From assembly GCF_036588685.1 (NCBI RefSeq), contig NC_086375.1:12509472-12573471 (forward strand): a stretch of DNA of 64,000 nucleotides, read 5' to 3'. The notes under the pieces were generated by a model. That model was given only the letters and a program-made list of their open reading frames with translations, was not told the origin of the DNA and did not search any database. The position numbers and the translations under genes are program-made. The DNA comes from Mytilus trossulus. Its lineage: Eukaryota > Mollusca > Bivalvia > Mytilida > Mytilidae. Positions 34,301 through 45,860 of the stretch are shown here, piece after piece. Position 1 is the stretch's first letter. Each line of letters starts with the position of its first letter.

Positions 34301-37300
34301 TACCTTTCCACGTCAGTTTTAATCTAGCGGCGTACTACAGTACATGATATATAAGACATGAAGATGTTATTGTTACAGATCAGCTTAATTATCTATAGTA
34401 AAGGATCCTACAAATTAATGTAAGATACAGTCACAGAAAATAATTATATTCATAAGTACGCCTGAGTCAGTGACAACCCTACAACAGATGTATCCATCGG
34501 ATCGCCATCAATGATGGTGATACATGGCTGTGTACATAATGTATATACAACTCGTCTAAACATCAACCAAACAATGTTAGATCTGTAAATTTGCTTTCGC
34601 AAATTTTTGGTTCTTCCCTCGCCGGGATTCGAACCCATGCTACTGTGATATCGTGACACCAAATCGCCTGCACTGCAGCCGTCCCGCTAGACCACACGAC
34701 CACCTGGGCTCTCAAAAAAAGAGCTTTCGGTGGGCATATGTTACCTTTCCACGTCAGTTTTAATCTAGCGGCGTACTACAGTACATGATATATAAGACAT
34801 GAAGATGTTATTGTTACAGATCAGCTTAATTATCTATAGTAAAGGATCCTACAAATTAATGTAAGATACAGTCACAGAAAATAATTATATTCATAAGTAC
34901 GCCTGAGTCAGTGACAACCCTACAACAGATGTATCCATCGGATCGCCATCAATGATGGTGATACATGGCTGTGTACATAATGTATATACAACTCGTCTAA
35001 ACATCAACCAAACAATGTTAGATCTGTAAATTTGCTTTCGCAAATTTTTGGTTCTTCCCTCGCCGGGATTCGAACCCATGCTACTGTGATATCGTGACAC
35101 CAAATCGCCTGCACTGCAGCCGTCCCGCTAGACCACACGACCACCTGGGCTCTCAAAAAAAGAGCTTTCGGTGGGCATATGTTACCTTTCCACGTCAGTT
35201 TTAATCTAGCGGCGTACTACAGTACATGATATATAAGACATGAAGATGTTATTGTTACAGATCAGCTTAATTATCTATAGTAAAGGATCCTACAAATTAA
35301 TGTAAGATACAGTCACAGAAAATAATTATATTCATAAGTACGCCTGAGTCAGTGACAACCCTACAACAGATGTATCCATCGGATCGCCATCAATGATGGT
35401 GATACATGGCTGTGTACATAATGTATATACAACTCGTCTAAACATCAACCAAACAATGTTAGATCTGTAAATTTGCTTTCGCAAATTTTTGGTTCTTCCC
35501 TCGCCGGGATTCGAACCCATGCTACTGTGATATCGTGACACCAAATCGCCTGCACTGCAGCCGTCCCGCTAGACCACACGACCACCTGGGCTCTCAAAAA
35601 AAGAGCTTTCGGTGGGCATATGTTACCTTTCCACGTCAGTTTTAATCTAGCGGCGTACTACAGTACATGATATATAAGACATGAAGATGTTATTGTTACA
35701 GATCAGCTTAATTATCTATAGTAAAGGATCCTACAAATTAATGTAAGATACAGTCACAGAAAATAATTATATTCATAAGTACGCCTGAGTCAGTGACAAC
35801 CCTACAACAGATGTATCCATCGGATCGCCATCAATGATGGTGATACATGGCTGTGTACATAATGTATATACAACTCGTCTAAACATCAACCAAACAATGT
35901 TAGATCTGTAAATTTGCTTTCGCAAATTTTTGGTTCTTCCCTCGCCGGGATTCGAACCCATGCTACTGTGATATCGTGACACCAAATCGCCTGCACTGCA
36001 GCCGTCCCGCTAGACCACACGACCACCTGGGCTCTCAAAAAAAGAGCTTTCGGTGGGCATATGTTACCTTTCCACGTCAGTTTTAATCTAGCGGCGTACT
36101 ACAGTACATGATATATAAGACATGAAGATGTTATTGTTACAGATCAGCTTAATTATCTATAGTAAAGGATCCTACAAATTAATGTAAGATACAGTCACAG
36201 AAAATAATTATATTCATAAGTACGCCTGAGTCAGTGACAACCCTACAACAGATGTATCCATCGGATCGCCATCAATGATGGTGATACATGGCTGTGTACA
36301 TAATGTATATACAACTCGTCTAAACATCAACCAAACAATGTTAGATCTGTAAATTTGCTTTCGCAAATTTTTGGTTCTTCCCTCGCCGGGATTCGAACCC
36401 ATGCTACTGTGATATCGTGACACCAAATCGCCTGCACTGCAGCCGTCCCGCTAGACCACACGACCACCTGGGCTCTCAAAAAAAGAGCTTTCGGTGGGCA
36501 TATGTTACCTTTCCACGTCAGTTTTAATCTAGCGGCGTACTACAGTACATGATATATAAGACATGAAGATGTTATTGTTACAGATCAGCTTAATTATCTA
36601 TAGTAAAGGATCCTACAAATTAATGTAAGATACAGTCACAGAAAATAATTATATTCATAAGTACGTCTGAGTCAGTGACAACCCTACAACAGATGTATCC
36701 ATCGGATCGCCAACAATGATGGTGATACATGGCTGTGTACATAATGTATATACAACTCGTCTAAACATCAACCCAACAATGTTAGATCTGTAAATTTGCT
36801 TTCGCAAATTTTTGGTTCTTCCCTCGCCGGGATTCGAACCCATGCTACTGTGATATCGTGACACCAAATCGCCTGCACTGCAGCCGTCCCGCTAGACCAC
36901 ACGACCACCTTGGTTCTCAAAAAAAGAGCTTTCGGTGGACATGTGTTACCTTTCCACGTCAGTTTTAATCTAGCGGCGTACTACAGTACATGATATATAA
37001 GGCATGAAGATGTTATTGTTACAGATCAGCTAAATTATCTATAGTAAAGGATCCTACAAATTAATGTAAGATACAGTCACAGAAAATAATTATATTCATA
37101 AGTACGTCTGAGTCAGTGACAACCCTACAACAGATGTATCCATCGGATCGCCAACAATGATGGTGATACATGGCTGTGTACATAATGTATATACAACTCG
37201 TCTAAACATCAACCCAACAATGTTAGATCTGTAAATTTGCTTTCGCAAATTTTTGGTTCTTTCCTCGCCGGGATTCAAACCCATGCTACTGTGATATCGT

Positions 37301-37617
37301 GACACCAAATCGCCTGCACTGCAGTCGTCCCGCTAGACCACACGACCACCTGGGTTCTCAAAAAAAGAGCTTTCGGTGGACATGTGTTACCTTTCCACGT
37401 CAGTTTTAATCTAGCGGCGTACTACAGTACATGATATATAAGGCATGAAGATGTTATTGTTACAGATCAGCTAAATTATCTATAGTAAAGGATCCTACAA
37501 ATTAATGTAAGATACAGTCACAGAAAATAATTATATTCATAAGTACGTCTGAGTCAGTGACAACCCTACAACAGATGTATCCATCGGATCGCCAACAATG
37601 ATGGTGATACATGGCTG
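28375..37617 (-). repeat. Satellite array: 21 tandem copies of a 441-bp SINE-like unit
   Basis: Unit starts fall at 28375 + 441n, for n = 0 to 20, with no drift. The last unit lacks about 18 bp. Copies 1 to 18 and most of copy 19 are identical as far as I can read, except one base in copy 1 (28479 region, GACGCC against GACACC). From about 36666 the copies share a different set of variants (for example ACGTCTGAG for ACGCCTGAG, CCAACAATG for CCATCAATG, AACCCAAC for AACCAAAC, GGACATGTG for GGCATATG). Each unit carries a tRNA-like head on the minus strand. Both array ends touch TA runs (28355-28374 and 37620-37636). A 70-codon minus-strand frame recurs in every unit and is incidental to the tRNA-like sequence. 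Confidence 0.97.
28413..28560 (-). other. tRNA-like Pol III promoter module of the 441-bp unit (first copy; repeats every 441 bp)
   Basis: Reading the minus strand: a T7 run inside GCTCTTTTTTTGAGAGC (about 28535-28552), then A box TGGTCTAGCGG (28510-28520), a perfect B box GGTTCGAATCC (28451-28461), then a hairpin of stem AAATTTGC closing a GAAA loop (28413-28432). The A-to-B distance of about 48 bp and a GTGTCACGATATCAC arm resemble a tRNA with a long variable arm (Ser/Leu type). The acceptor strands do not pair, so it is a SINE head, not a tRNA gene. The next T4 downstream on the minus strand is about 260 bases away, in the neighbouring unit. Confidence 0.75.
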
Positions 37618-37740
37618 CGATATATATATATATATGCAATATCTATATATAATGATACAACATATGAGATTTACAACTACAAAATGTACTACATAAATCT
37701 GATGAGTTGAGAATGATACACACATGACTTTCTCATGTAC
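37618..37740. other. TA-rich right border of the satellite array
   Basis: An imperfect TA run immediately after the truncated last unit. It mirrors the TA run at 28355-28374 on the left. Confidence 0.7.
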
Positions 37741-37905
37741 TTAGCTTTCCTGCGTAAATCATGCGTTTACAATATATATATGCGAAAAGCGCATGTGTAG
37801 ATCATGCGTTTAACGCATACTTCAGATAACGGATGATTTTCGCATGTTTACACATGATTTACGCATGTAATGGACTTCGTGCGTAAATCATGCGTGGCAC
37901 TTTTG
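37741..37905. repeat. Cluster of ATGCGT/ACGCAT motifs in direct and inverted order
   Basis: GCGTAAATCATGCGT occurs at about 37754 and 37881, its inverse CATGATTTACGCATG at about 37852, plus AAAGCGCATG, ATCATGCGTTTAACGCAT and TTTTCGCATG in between. The segment can fold in several alternative ways. No coding signal. Confidence 0.7.
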
Positions 37906-40110
37906 CCTGTGTACGATGCCCCTCTTTATTATTATGTTCAACGTGGAAAAAAATTAACAGAGGGGTGGTATACATATACTATTTTTTTTGTAATATCTTT
38001 TTGATAAGAGCAAGAACACATCTAATAATTTAAAAAAGAAAAATATTTAAACAAAGGTGGATGCATATGTAGGAGGCAATCGTATTTATTTACAAATTAA
38101 CCATCATAAAATCCTTAGACCATCTTAAGACACCTATTTAGGTGTCATAAAGTTAAGACGATTCATACGACTTTCCCTAAGTTACGACATGTTTGATAAA
38201 CACACATAGGACTATGATACGTCCTAAGATGATATAATTTTGTCTCATCAGATATCTGATATTTTGATTTTTTCTATATATATGCTGTTAAACCTTTAGA
38301 TCAGCTGAAGATCAGTCAAAATTGTGTATGTGATAATTGAGAATGATTTTGCATTCAAATATATATAAGTGTTACGATTTTGGGAAATTTTCGATACATG
38401 AATGAAGGGAGTTTTTGAAGTCCAAACTGCTTGTTTGTATAAAAAATCTGTTAAAAATTTGTTAACCAGTACACTTGTATTCTACTTTTGTCTAAATTCT
38501 TAAAATCTGCCAACAAATGCCTGTGATATTCATATGCTTATAAAATTCTATGTGGAAACTTGTATGAAAAAATCACACTGTCATCGTATTATTGTTTTAC
38601 TTTCCAGTATTATGCCTTGATATTTTGAATTATTATAAAATAAAAAATGATTGAAACATGTTGTTTTATTTTCCAAAAGATCTGACAGTTGAAATCTGGA
38701 TGAAATAAAACCAATTCTAGGGGTCATTTAAAACTAGTAGTGAGATGTGAGGTTTAAGTCCATGTTGTAGACCTCAATGTAACTTTTGGATGAAGAACAA
38801 CAATAAAAGCTCTTTCATTTGCTGGAATTTTAGGGTTAGGGTTAGGGTATTTTTTGGCATGAATCTACACAACATGTCACTTCCTTTCAATTAAGATATA
38901 GCTATTGGCCAGTTGATAGGTTTTCTAGATACTCATTAGGGAATATTGATAAGAGCAATACTTTGGGGTGTTAAAATCATGATGTTTGTTGTCTGTCAGT
39001 TTGTTTGTTCGTTATTTATCTATAATCCACAACTCTTCTTAAAGAACTGAATGGATTTTAACATAACTTTATTTCTTGTGAGGGTAAAGTGAAGGTGTGC
39101 ACCATGTATTTTTTTTTATCCATTTAGGGTAAATCGGGGGAACTTTGAACCAAAAAGGAGAAAATCAGTAGCAGTGTTAAATGTAACTCCCTGCAACTTG
39201 CAACTCATGCTAAACCACTTAAGCGTTTGATGTGAAGTTATATGAGATACTGACTAAATATTGTAGTTGTGTGTAATGCATTTATTTCCTACAATGATCC
39301 ATAAGGGGGCGGGTGGAGGGGTAATGACAGATTTGAATAGATGTACCATAATATAAGGTAATTCCTGAAAAACCACAAATCCTGAAAAACTAATTATATT
39401 CACATCAGCACTATGATCATTTGCCAAAATTGGATTTTTTATATTTTGTAGATATATGATCAGGGTTCAAGAAAAATCAAATGGCATTCAAACATTTTTC
39501 CCACTTTAGAAAATATACACTTTTAAAAATTTGAAAATTTCACCTTTTTGGCTATTTCGTAAATATATAGATAAATAGACCAGAATTCGCAAATATAGGA
39601 TATTTTTTTACCTCAGGTATTAACATATTTTGACAGTTTAAATACAGTATTACAACATTATCTTACCAATTAAACAGTTACATGATGATAAAAACTGATA
39701 TTTGTCAACTGAAATTGCTGAAATTGCCTAATTTTCTGCGTTATTTTGACCAAAAACGGCTATTTATAGATGGCGCTTCATACAGAGACAACCATTAAAT
39801 ATTTTTATAAAATATTTTGCACAAAGAGTTATTGTTATGAAGGTATCATGTATGCAAAATTTCAGGTCAATATGATAACATTGCATTTGGATCCTATTGC
39901 ATGGTTTTCTGGCAGACTGGCTCTTAACATCTAAAGTTTACTGATTCAATTCTAAATATTCTGAATTTGTCTAGATATTTCTTAAACTGTTTTATGTCGA
40001 ATAAATTATCTAAGGATGTTCGGTACTCTTGTGTTTTTTTTGTGTCAGATATTCGGTTTAATTCATGTATTGCCAATATATTAGATTTGCCCGGCATTTC
40101 CTACTTTTTT
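37906..40110. other. No recognisable gene
   Basis: AT-rich. A three-unit TTAGGG string at 38829-38850 is the only notable motif. I found no exon, RNA or element boundary. Confidence 0.4.
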
Positions 40111-40905
40111 AGCTCACCTGGTCCGAAGAGCCAAGTGAGCTTTTCTCATCACTTGGCGTCCGGCGTCCGGCGTCCGGCGTCCGTCGTCCGTCGTCGTCCG
40201 TCGTCGTCGTTAACAATTTACATTATGAACTTCTCCTAGAGAACCACTGAATGGAATGAAACCAAACTTGACATGAATGTTCCTTATGAGGTGCTGACCA
40301 AGTGTTGTTTCTTTGTAGCCGATCCATCATCCAAGATGGCCGCCAGTGGGGGACTTAGTTTAACATAGGACCCTATGGTAAATGTATACAAATTACTTCT
40401 TTTTAGAGAACCACTGAATGGAATAAAACCAAACATAGGATGAATGTTCCTTATGAGGTGCTGACCAAGTGTTGTTACTTTGTAGCCGATCCATCATCCA
40501 AGATGGCCGCCAATGGGGGACTTAGTTTAACATAGGACCCTATGGTAAATGTATACAAATGACTTCTTTTTAGAGAACCACTGAATGGAATAAAACCAAA
40601 CATAGGATGGATGTTCCTTATGAGGTGCTGACCAAGTGTTGTTACTTTGTAGCCGATCCATCATCCAAGATGGCCGCCGGCGGGGGACTTAGTTTAACAT
40701 AGGACCCTATGGGAAATGCATTCAAAAGTCTTCATCTAGAGAACCACTGAATTGAATGAAACCAAACAGCACGAATGTTCCTTTCCCTTATGAGGTGCTG
40801 GCCAAGTGTTGTTACTTTGTAGCCAAACTTTATCTTTTTTTATATGATTTAAAAAAAAGAATTGAGTCAGGTGAGCGATACAGGATCTTGAGAGCCTCTA
40901 GTTCA
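40111..40905 (+). mobile_element. MITE-like mosaic repeat with AGCTCACCTGG ends and internal 167-bp units
   Basis: Starts AGCTCACCTGG and ends near TCAGGTGAGCG, inverted to each other. The first 32 bases themselves fold (AGCTCACCTGG against CCAAGTGAGCT). Then a GGCGTCC/GTCGTC run (40145-40212) and four tandem units with 'agagaaccactgaatgg' at 40238, 40405, 40572 and 40738 (periods 167, 167, 166), each with 'cctta...tgaggtgctg' and most with 'ccaagatggccgcc'. No protein. Same terminal family as 14536-17200. Confidence 0.85.
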
Positions 40906-42679
40906 TAGTTACATATACTAGTAGTTAAAAAAAATTAAGACATTTTTTAAAATCTTTTAAAGAAGCTAGTGTTCAGTGGTTCTCGTTTGTTCATATGTTG
41001 TTCATAAGTCTTTCTCGTTTTTTTTAATATAGATTAGGCGGTTGGTTTACCTGTTTGAATGTTCTTACACTACTTTTTTTTTATCTTTAATTTATAGCTT
41101 GCTGTCCGGCGTGAGCCAATGGTCCGTGTTGTACTTTGACCTATAATGGTTTACTTTTAAAAATTGTGACTTGGGTGAAGAGTTGTCTCGTTGGCACTCA
41201 TACCACAATTTCTTATATCTACTTGCTATTTTCAGTGGTGTTAACGTTTTTTTAAGAAGAAAGGTTTCAGTGATATATGAACGAAAAATCTAGAGAGAAT
41301 CAGTTTCTGCCAAATTTTCAATTAATTATATCTAAAAAACAAAGACAAAAATCTATTAGTCCATTTTTTTCTGCTGTTTAAGAACCATTATTTAGTACTG
41401 TTTATTTATACCAGTCTTTTACAAAGCTTGTTAATTTAATAGAGGAGAGAGAACACCCTTAAACTCTATTTTGCTGCTTTTTGCACCTGCAAACTTGTAA
41501 TAACAGTTACTATTATTTAACAATCAGAGGCAGGAACAATATCTCTTCTTTAAAATCAAATGAAACATTGTTTCCCTTAATTTCAATTGGAATGTCTATT
41601 TGACTGTGTTACTTTCCGATTGAATTATTAATTTGTATCAATAAGTTGACAATTATACTATTTATAAAAGAACAATATACATTGCATATACACAATATTC
41701 AAAGTAGCAGATTATTTTTTAAAATACAATATATTTAATGTTAAATTGTACATTATACACACTCAAGTTCAAATAATGTGTCAGTCATTTTATGTCAAAA
41801 CTATAATTCCTTATCCTTACTAGCGCTAAAAAAATCAACATACTTTTAGGTGCATTTAAATTTATATCACATTGGTTTAACGTTAAAACTTAGTTTGGTT
41901 GTACAACGCAGGTACTTCTGATGTGAGCAAAAGAGTATACATGACTTTTGTACTCCTTTTTTTATTTCATATATAGTTTTTTTTGTCATTTAAAAGTAAT
42001 TTTCTACAAGAGTTCCTTAGTGGTCAGATTTCATTAAGCTTTTATTTGATAACCAACATTACCCAAATATTTTACTTCTTGACAAAGTTCCATGGAACTG
42101 TTTTTTTTTTTTTAAATATGTACTCCTTTTTTCTATGTTCTTCCTTACTAGGTCATATTTAGTGGTTCAAAACCCAAAACAAAAACAATCTAGCTATATT
42201 TATACTTAACTTTAATTTGTTCTATGATCTTTATGTCTAGCAATGAAAAACACATAAAGTGTTTGGCTCTACTACTTCACTGAATTCAAGCTCAATTTGA
42301 ACTGGTTGTAACATTTTTTTTACACAAAGAAATCTGCATATTAATGATGATACATTGTACTAGTGACCAATATAAGACTTTTTCCTTTATTACGGGTTCA
42401 AATAGCATATTTACTTAAATGTAAAATTTTGATCATTGAATATAATTATAGTGGTCCGATAATAAAACATAAAACACATAATCGAGATTTGTGTTCCCCT
42501 TTTTTCCCTGCTAGTTGGATTATTTTTTATGTTGTTAGTTTTTGTCTCATTGAGGTTTTGATCACCTCTCAGCTACTTGCATCCTTGTACGTGACAATGG
42601 CCCATACGATTGATACCATTTTATTGTAGATTATAATTATTATAATTACATTTTTATTTTGTTTTAGATTCCAAAGAAA
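40906..42679. other. No recognisable gene before the assembly gap
   Basis: Holds a short minus-strand copy of the 'gagttgtctcgttggcactc' repeat at 41165-41220. Otherwise AT-rich with long T runs. Confidence 0.4.
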
Positions 42680-42779
42680 NNNNNNNNNNNNNNNNNNNNN
42701 NNNNNNNNNNNNNNNNNNNNNNNNNNNNNNNNNNNNNNNNNNNNNNNNNNNNNNNNNNNNNNNNNNNNNNNNNNNNNNN
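42680..42779. other. Assembly gap (100 N)
   Basis: Exactly 100 N, the usual placeholder for a gap of unknown size. It cuts the Naiad-type reverse transcriptase on its right. Confidence 0.99.
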
Positions 42780-45700
42780 GTTAATGGAAATAACATCATC
42801 GATGTATCTGAATGTGAAATTAAATGATCTGGCTTCTTTGATCTTCTTGTTGTTAACAAGCGTTTGAAGGAGTTCCGACAGTTATGAACATAAGAAGAGG
42901 TCGGCAAGGAGAGATACACATTTCATTCCCATAGGAATGCCGTCAAATTTGTTGAAAAAGTCTTCCTCCAAATGTGTTGTCAACAAAAAACAACTCCAGC
43001 ATAGTGAATACTTGTTACTCTTTGTAGCATGTTTTACCTTTTTGTTTTCTATTAACAAAATATATCATATGATATCCCAAAGTAATAAATTTATAGCATT
43101 TTTATGTTGAAAAGCATTGTGGATTATTTCTGTTTTTAATTTCATATGGGGATCAGGGATCTCCATGGATAAAAATTGAACGATGGACGAACTTTCATCA
43201 TCATCTACGCCGTACAGTGTAGCGCGATGGAAAGTATTTCATCCCTCCATGTGAGGATAGGTGAACATGTTAATTCATTGCTTATTTAAATTATATTTAT
43301 TTCAATTTTCATAATAAATAAATTTTTGTTTGGATGGAGAGTTGTCTCATTGGCACTCACACCACATTTTCCTATTATTTATAATCAAATGCATGTAATT
43401 TCAAAACCCTCAGGCTTTTTTTTATAGTATCATCCAATACACTTCTAACGCCTGAGGGATATCCGGATTAAGATCGCTAATCACTTGTACCTGAGCTTGT
43501 ACAGGTATATCAACAAACCAGACAGGAGAATTTATATGAAGATAGACGATTCATTTGTCGAATTATTTAACTAAGTTTCAGCAAATGCTTATGATAATTA
43601 AGATTAAATAAATAAATTAATAATCCAGTTACAAAGTTTTACAAGTCGAACACGTGTTTTTATTTTGACTTACGCAATCAGCATCCCCCTTTTTAAGAAA
43701 TACAAAATAAGACGAAAAACAGTAAGTATTATTTTTCGCAAATAACTCGAGTACTGCTGTATTGTAACAATATAGTTTACAATCACATTGACACATCCGT
43801 GTCTCCTGTTTCTTTTCAGACTCGAAAGATCCGTGTTGCATTGCATCGATTTGCTATTCTTTTAAAAACCTTTTCATTTGACAACGTTTGCTTTACAAAT
43901 CTTTTTAACTTTAACATAATCTGTACGACTCGTTTTGTCGTTGCTGCAAACCAGCCATAACGGTAATGGGTTCATGGCTTTTGAATTTGACAGTGTCCGT
44001 GATAAATGAGCTCCACATGATTTTTAACCCCCATAACAATTACCAAAAATAGCAAGAAAACTACGTGGGGACCTACGTGATAGCTATTTGTCATTTTGGA
44101 CTAAGGGAAAGGGAGGGGGCATAAGGGCTTTTCCATTGAAGGGTTACAAACAACAACTATTGAAAATATATTTACTTCTATACTAGTATTCATAATGAAA
44201 ATTAAAATAAGTATATTTTAAATAAGCAATGCATAAGCATGTTCACCTATCTTTAAGTGGAGGGATGCAATACTTTCGATTGCGCTACACTGTTCGGCGT
44301 AGATATGGTTTATGATGGTGAAAGTTGCTCCATCGTTCAATTTTCGTCCATGGAGATCCATGCGATGTAATGTTCATTGAAGCCACGAAGGACCTATGAT
44401 TCACCAAAATCGCATCTTTATCTAATGATATGTGTTTGTTTGTGAGATTGCCTGAGTGCTCATTTATTCCTTATTCATTTACAAGACACTAGTAGTAGTA
44501 CGATTTACATACCAAGACAATATAATTTAAAGTTTGTCCGCAGGAACAACAACATAATTATCGGGAAGAGATTATAGACATTTCACAGCCTCTTTGTCTC
44601 TAAAAACGGACATGGTCGGTCATTCACACAGTTCAGCTTATGAATGCGATATTTTATTAGAGACCTGATTGTTTTGACCCATTCTGACAAAGTGTCCAGA
44701 TTAACTATTCCTTGTTTAGCCCATGCTCTGGCGTTATTCTCAATGGAATCCATAATTATTTTGAAGTTATGGTTTCAATTGATTTGTTGGGTTTTCTTAG
44801 GACCATGAGATATCACCCTTCGGAGATGTTCGTTTTGAATTCTGTTTAGATCACCAGTAATAACATGACTAGAGGGGCTGTAAATATAAGGCGAGTGGAA
44901 ACAGTCACATTTTAGAAGGATTTATAGGCATTGTTAGAAATCGTGGTCCTGCAAAGCTTGTTTATAGCTGAATTCTTTTAGTGCAATAGTTTTGATGTAA
45001 TTGTAGGATACAATCGGAACACACTGATTTTGAAAATAAAGAGGAATTTAGATGTTCCCTCTTTTGAATGTAGAACATTGCTGATGTTGATTGCATCAAT
45101 TCCTTTATAAGTAAACTGAACAGGAAGGAATTTCTCGTTTCCTTATGAAAAGATTCCGATCTTACTGTTTTAAAAAGACGGAAAAGAGCTACATCACAAA
45201 TTATACTAACAAGTCTGTATATTGGACAAAATGTATTTATGCATCCTTTGTCAAGTGCATAATCTCTCAAACATTTTATAAAATTAACAGGCAGTGAAAA
45301 AATAATAGTTCTAATATAATGCAACCCTAGCGGATGATAAAGATGTGAAATAAATTCACTAAAGATCCAAGATGGCATTGCAGTACCTAATTCCCCTATC
45401 CAGAATTGTTTTTATCTTTTAGGACAGGATTACTTAGTAGTGTGTTGATATATTTTCTCGATGGTGTGTACTTTCAAAGATAAAGAAAGATCATTGTCCG
45501 GTTGATTTAAATGGTTATAAAGAACCCTGAATTGCGGATCTTTATTATCATACCGTTGTTGATTCATTCTTTTACACAAAGTTTGTCGAGTTTCACCAAC
45601 ACAAAGTAGTCAACAGAAAGTACAGTAAATTCCGAAACGACATTATCCGTGGAACAGTGCAGAGACTCAAAATATTTAATAAAATAAGTTTTTCCTGTAA

Positions 45701-45860
45701 AAATACAAGTGAAATCCGTAGTCGTGATTAACATATTACATTTTTTACACGTGCTCCTTTTTCCTTTTTTATGGTTACGAGTAGAAATGATTGAAGTTGA
45801 TTCAAAAGTAGCAGGTGTCTTTAAACAGTTGAAAATATTAATGAACATGTTTCAAATTTA
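42780..45860 (-). pseudogene. Broken Naiad-type (Penelope-like) retroelement with N-terminal GIY-YIG domain
   Basis: Fragments on the minus strand, in order. At 45564-45848 CKKCNMLITTTDFTC...TGKTYFIKYFESL leads, after a shift, to GIY and LLCVGETRQTLCKRM (about 45575-45635), a GIY-YIG nuclease. Then YNHLNQPDND and WIGELGTAMP (to about 45375). At 44962-45378 come LGLHYIRTIIFSLP and YRLVSIICDVALFRLFK. Then INEHL/GDLN-like and DNYVVVPADK segments (44500-44850). At 42780-43010 is the reverse transcriptase with IPMG, LLADLFL and FRYIDDV. Nuclease before reverse transcriptase is the permuted order of Naiad/Chlamys-type Penelope-like elements. Several stops and frameshifts kill it. About 400 bp of the reverse transcriptase are missing, and an inverted-repeat segment (43151-44364) sits there instead. 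The catalytic region continues into the N gap. Confidence 0.7.
43151..44364. mobile_element. Segment with ~145-bp inverted arms inside the Naiad-type element
   Basis: The left arm (43151-43290) holds 'tctccatgga', 'gaacgatgga', 'cagtgtagcgc', 'catccctcca' and 'aggtgaacatg'. The right arm (44217-44364) holds the same landmarks in reverse complement, with roughly 80% similarity by eye. The ~925 bp between encode nothing I recognise. It may be a DNA element inserted into the retroelement. Confidence 0.65.

Noticed and set aside
28717..36426. An identical 70-codon minus-strand open frame in every satellite unit
   Set aside because: It spans the tRNA-like head, has no family resemblance, and is conserved only because the units are identical at the DNA level.
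28375..37617. CRISPR-like array
   Set aside because: Units are fully repeated with no unique spacers, and the genome is eukaryotic.
38829..38850. Second telomeric array
   Set aside because: Only about three TTAGGG units; too short to mean more than a microsatellite or a repair scar.
42569..42919. 116-codon ORF crossing the N gap
   Set aside because: Translation through N is meaningless, and it is the wrong frame of the reverse transcriptase fragment.
45600..45620. Selenocysteine codon in the GIY-YIG domain
   Set aside because: The TGA is at a position where glycine is expected, the copy has frameshifts and other stops, and no SECIS was recognised.
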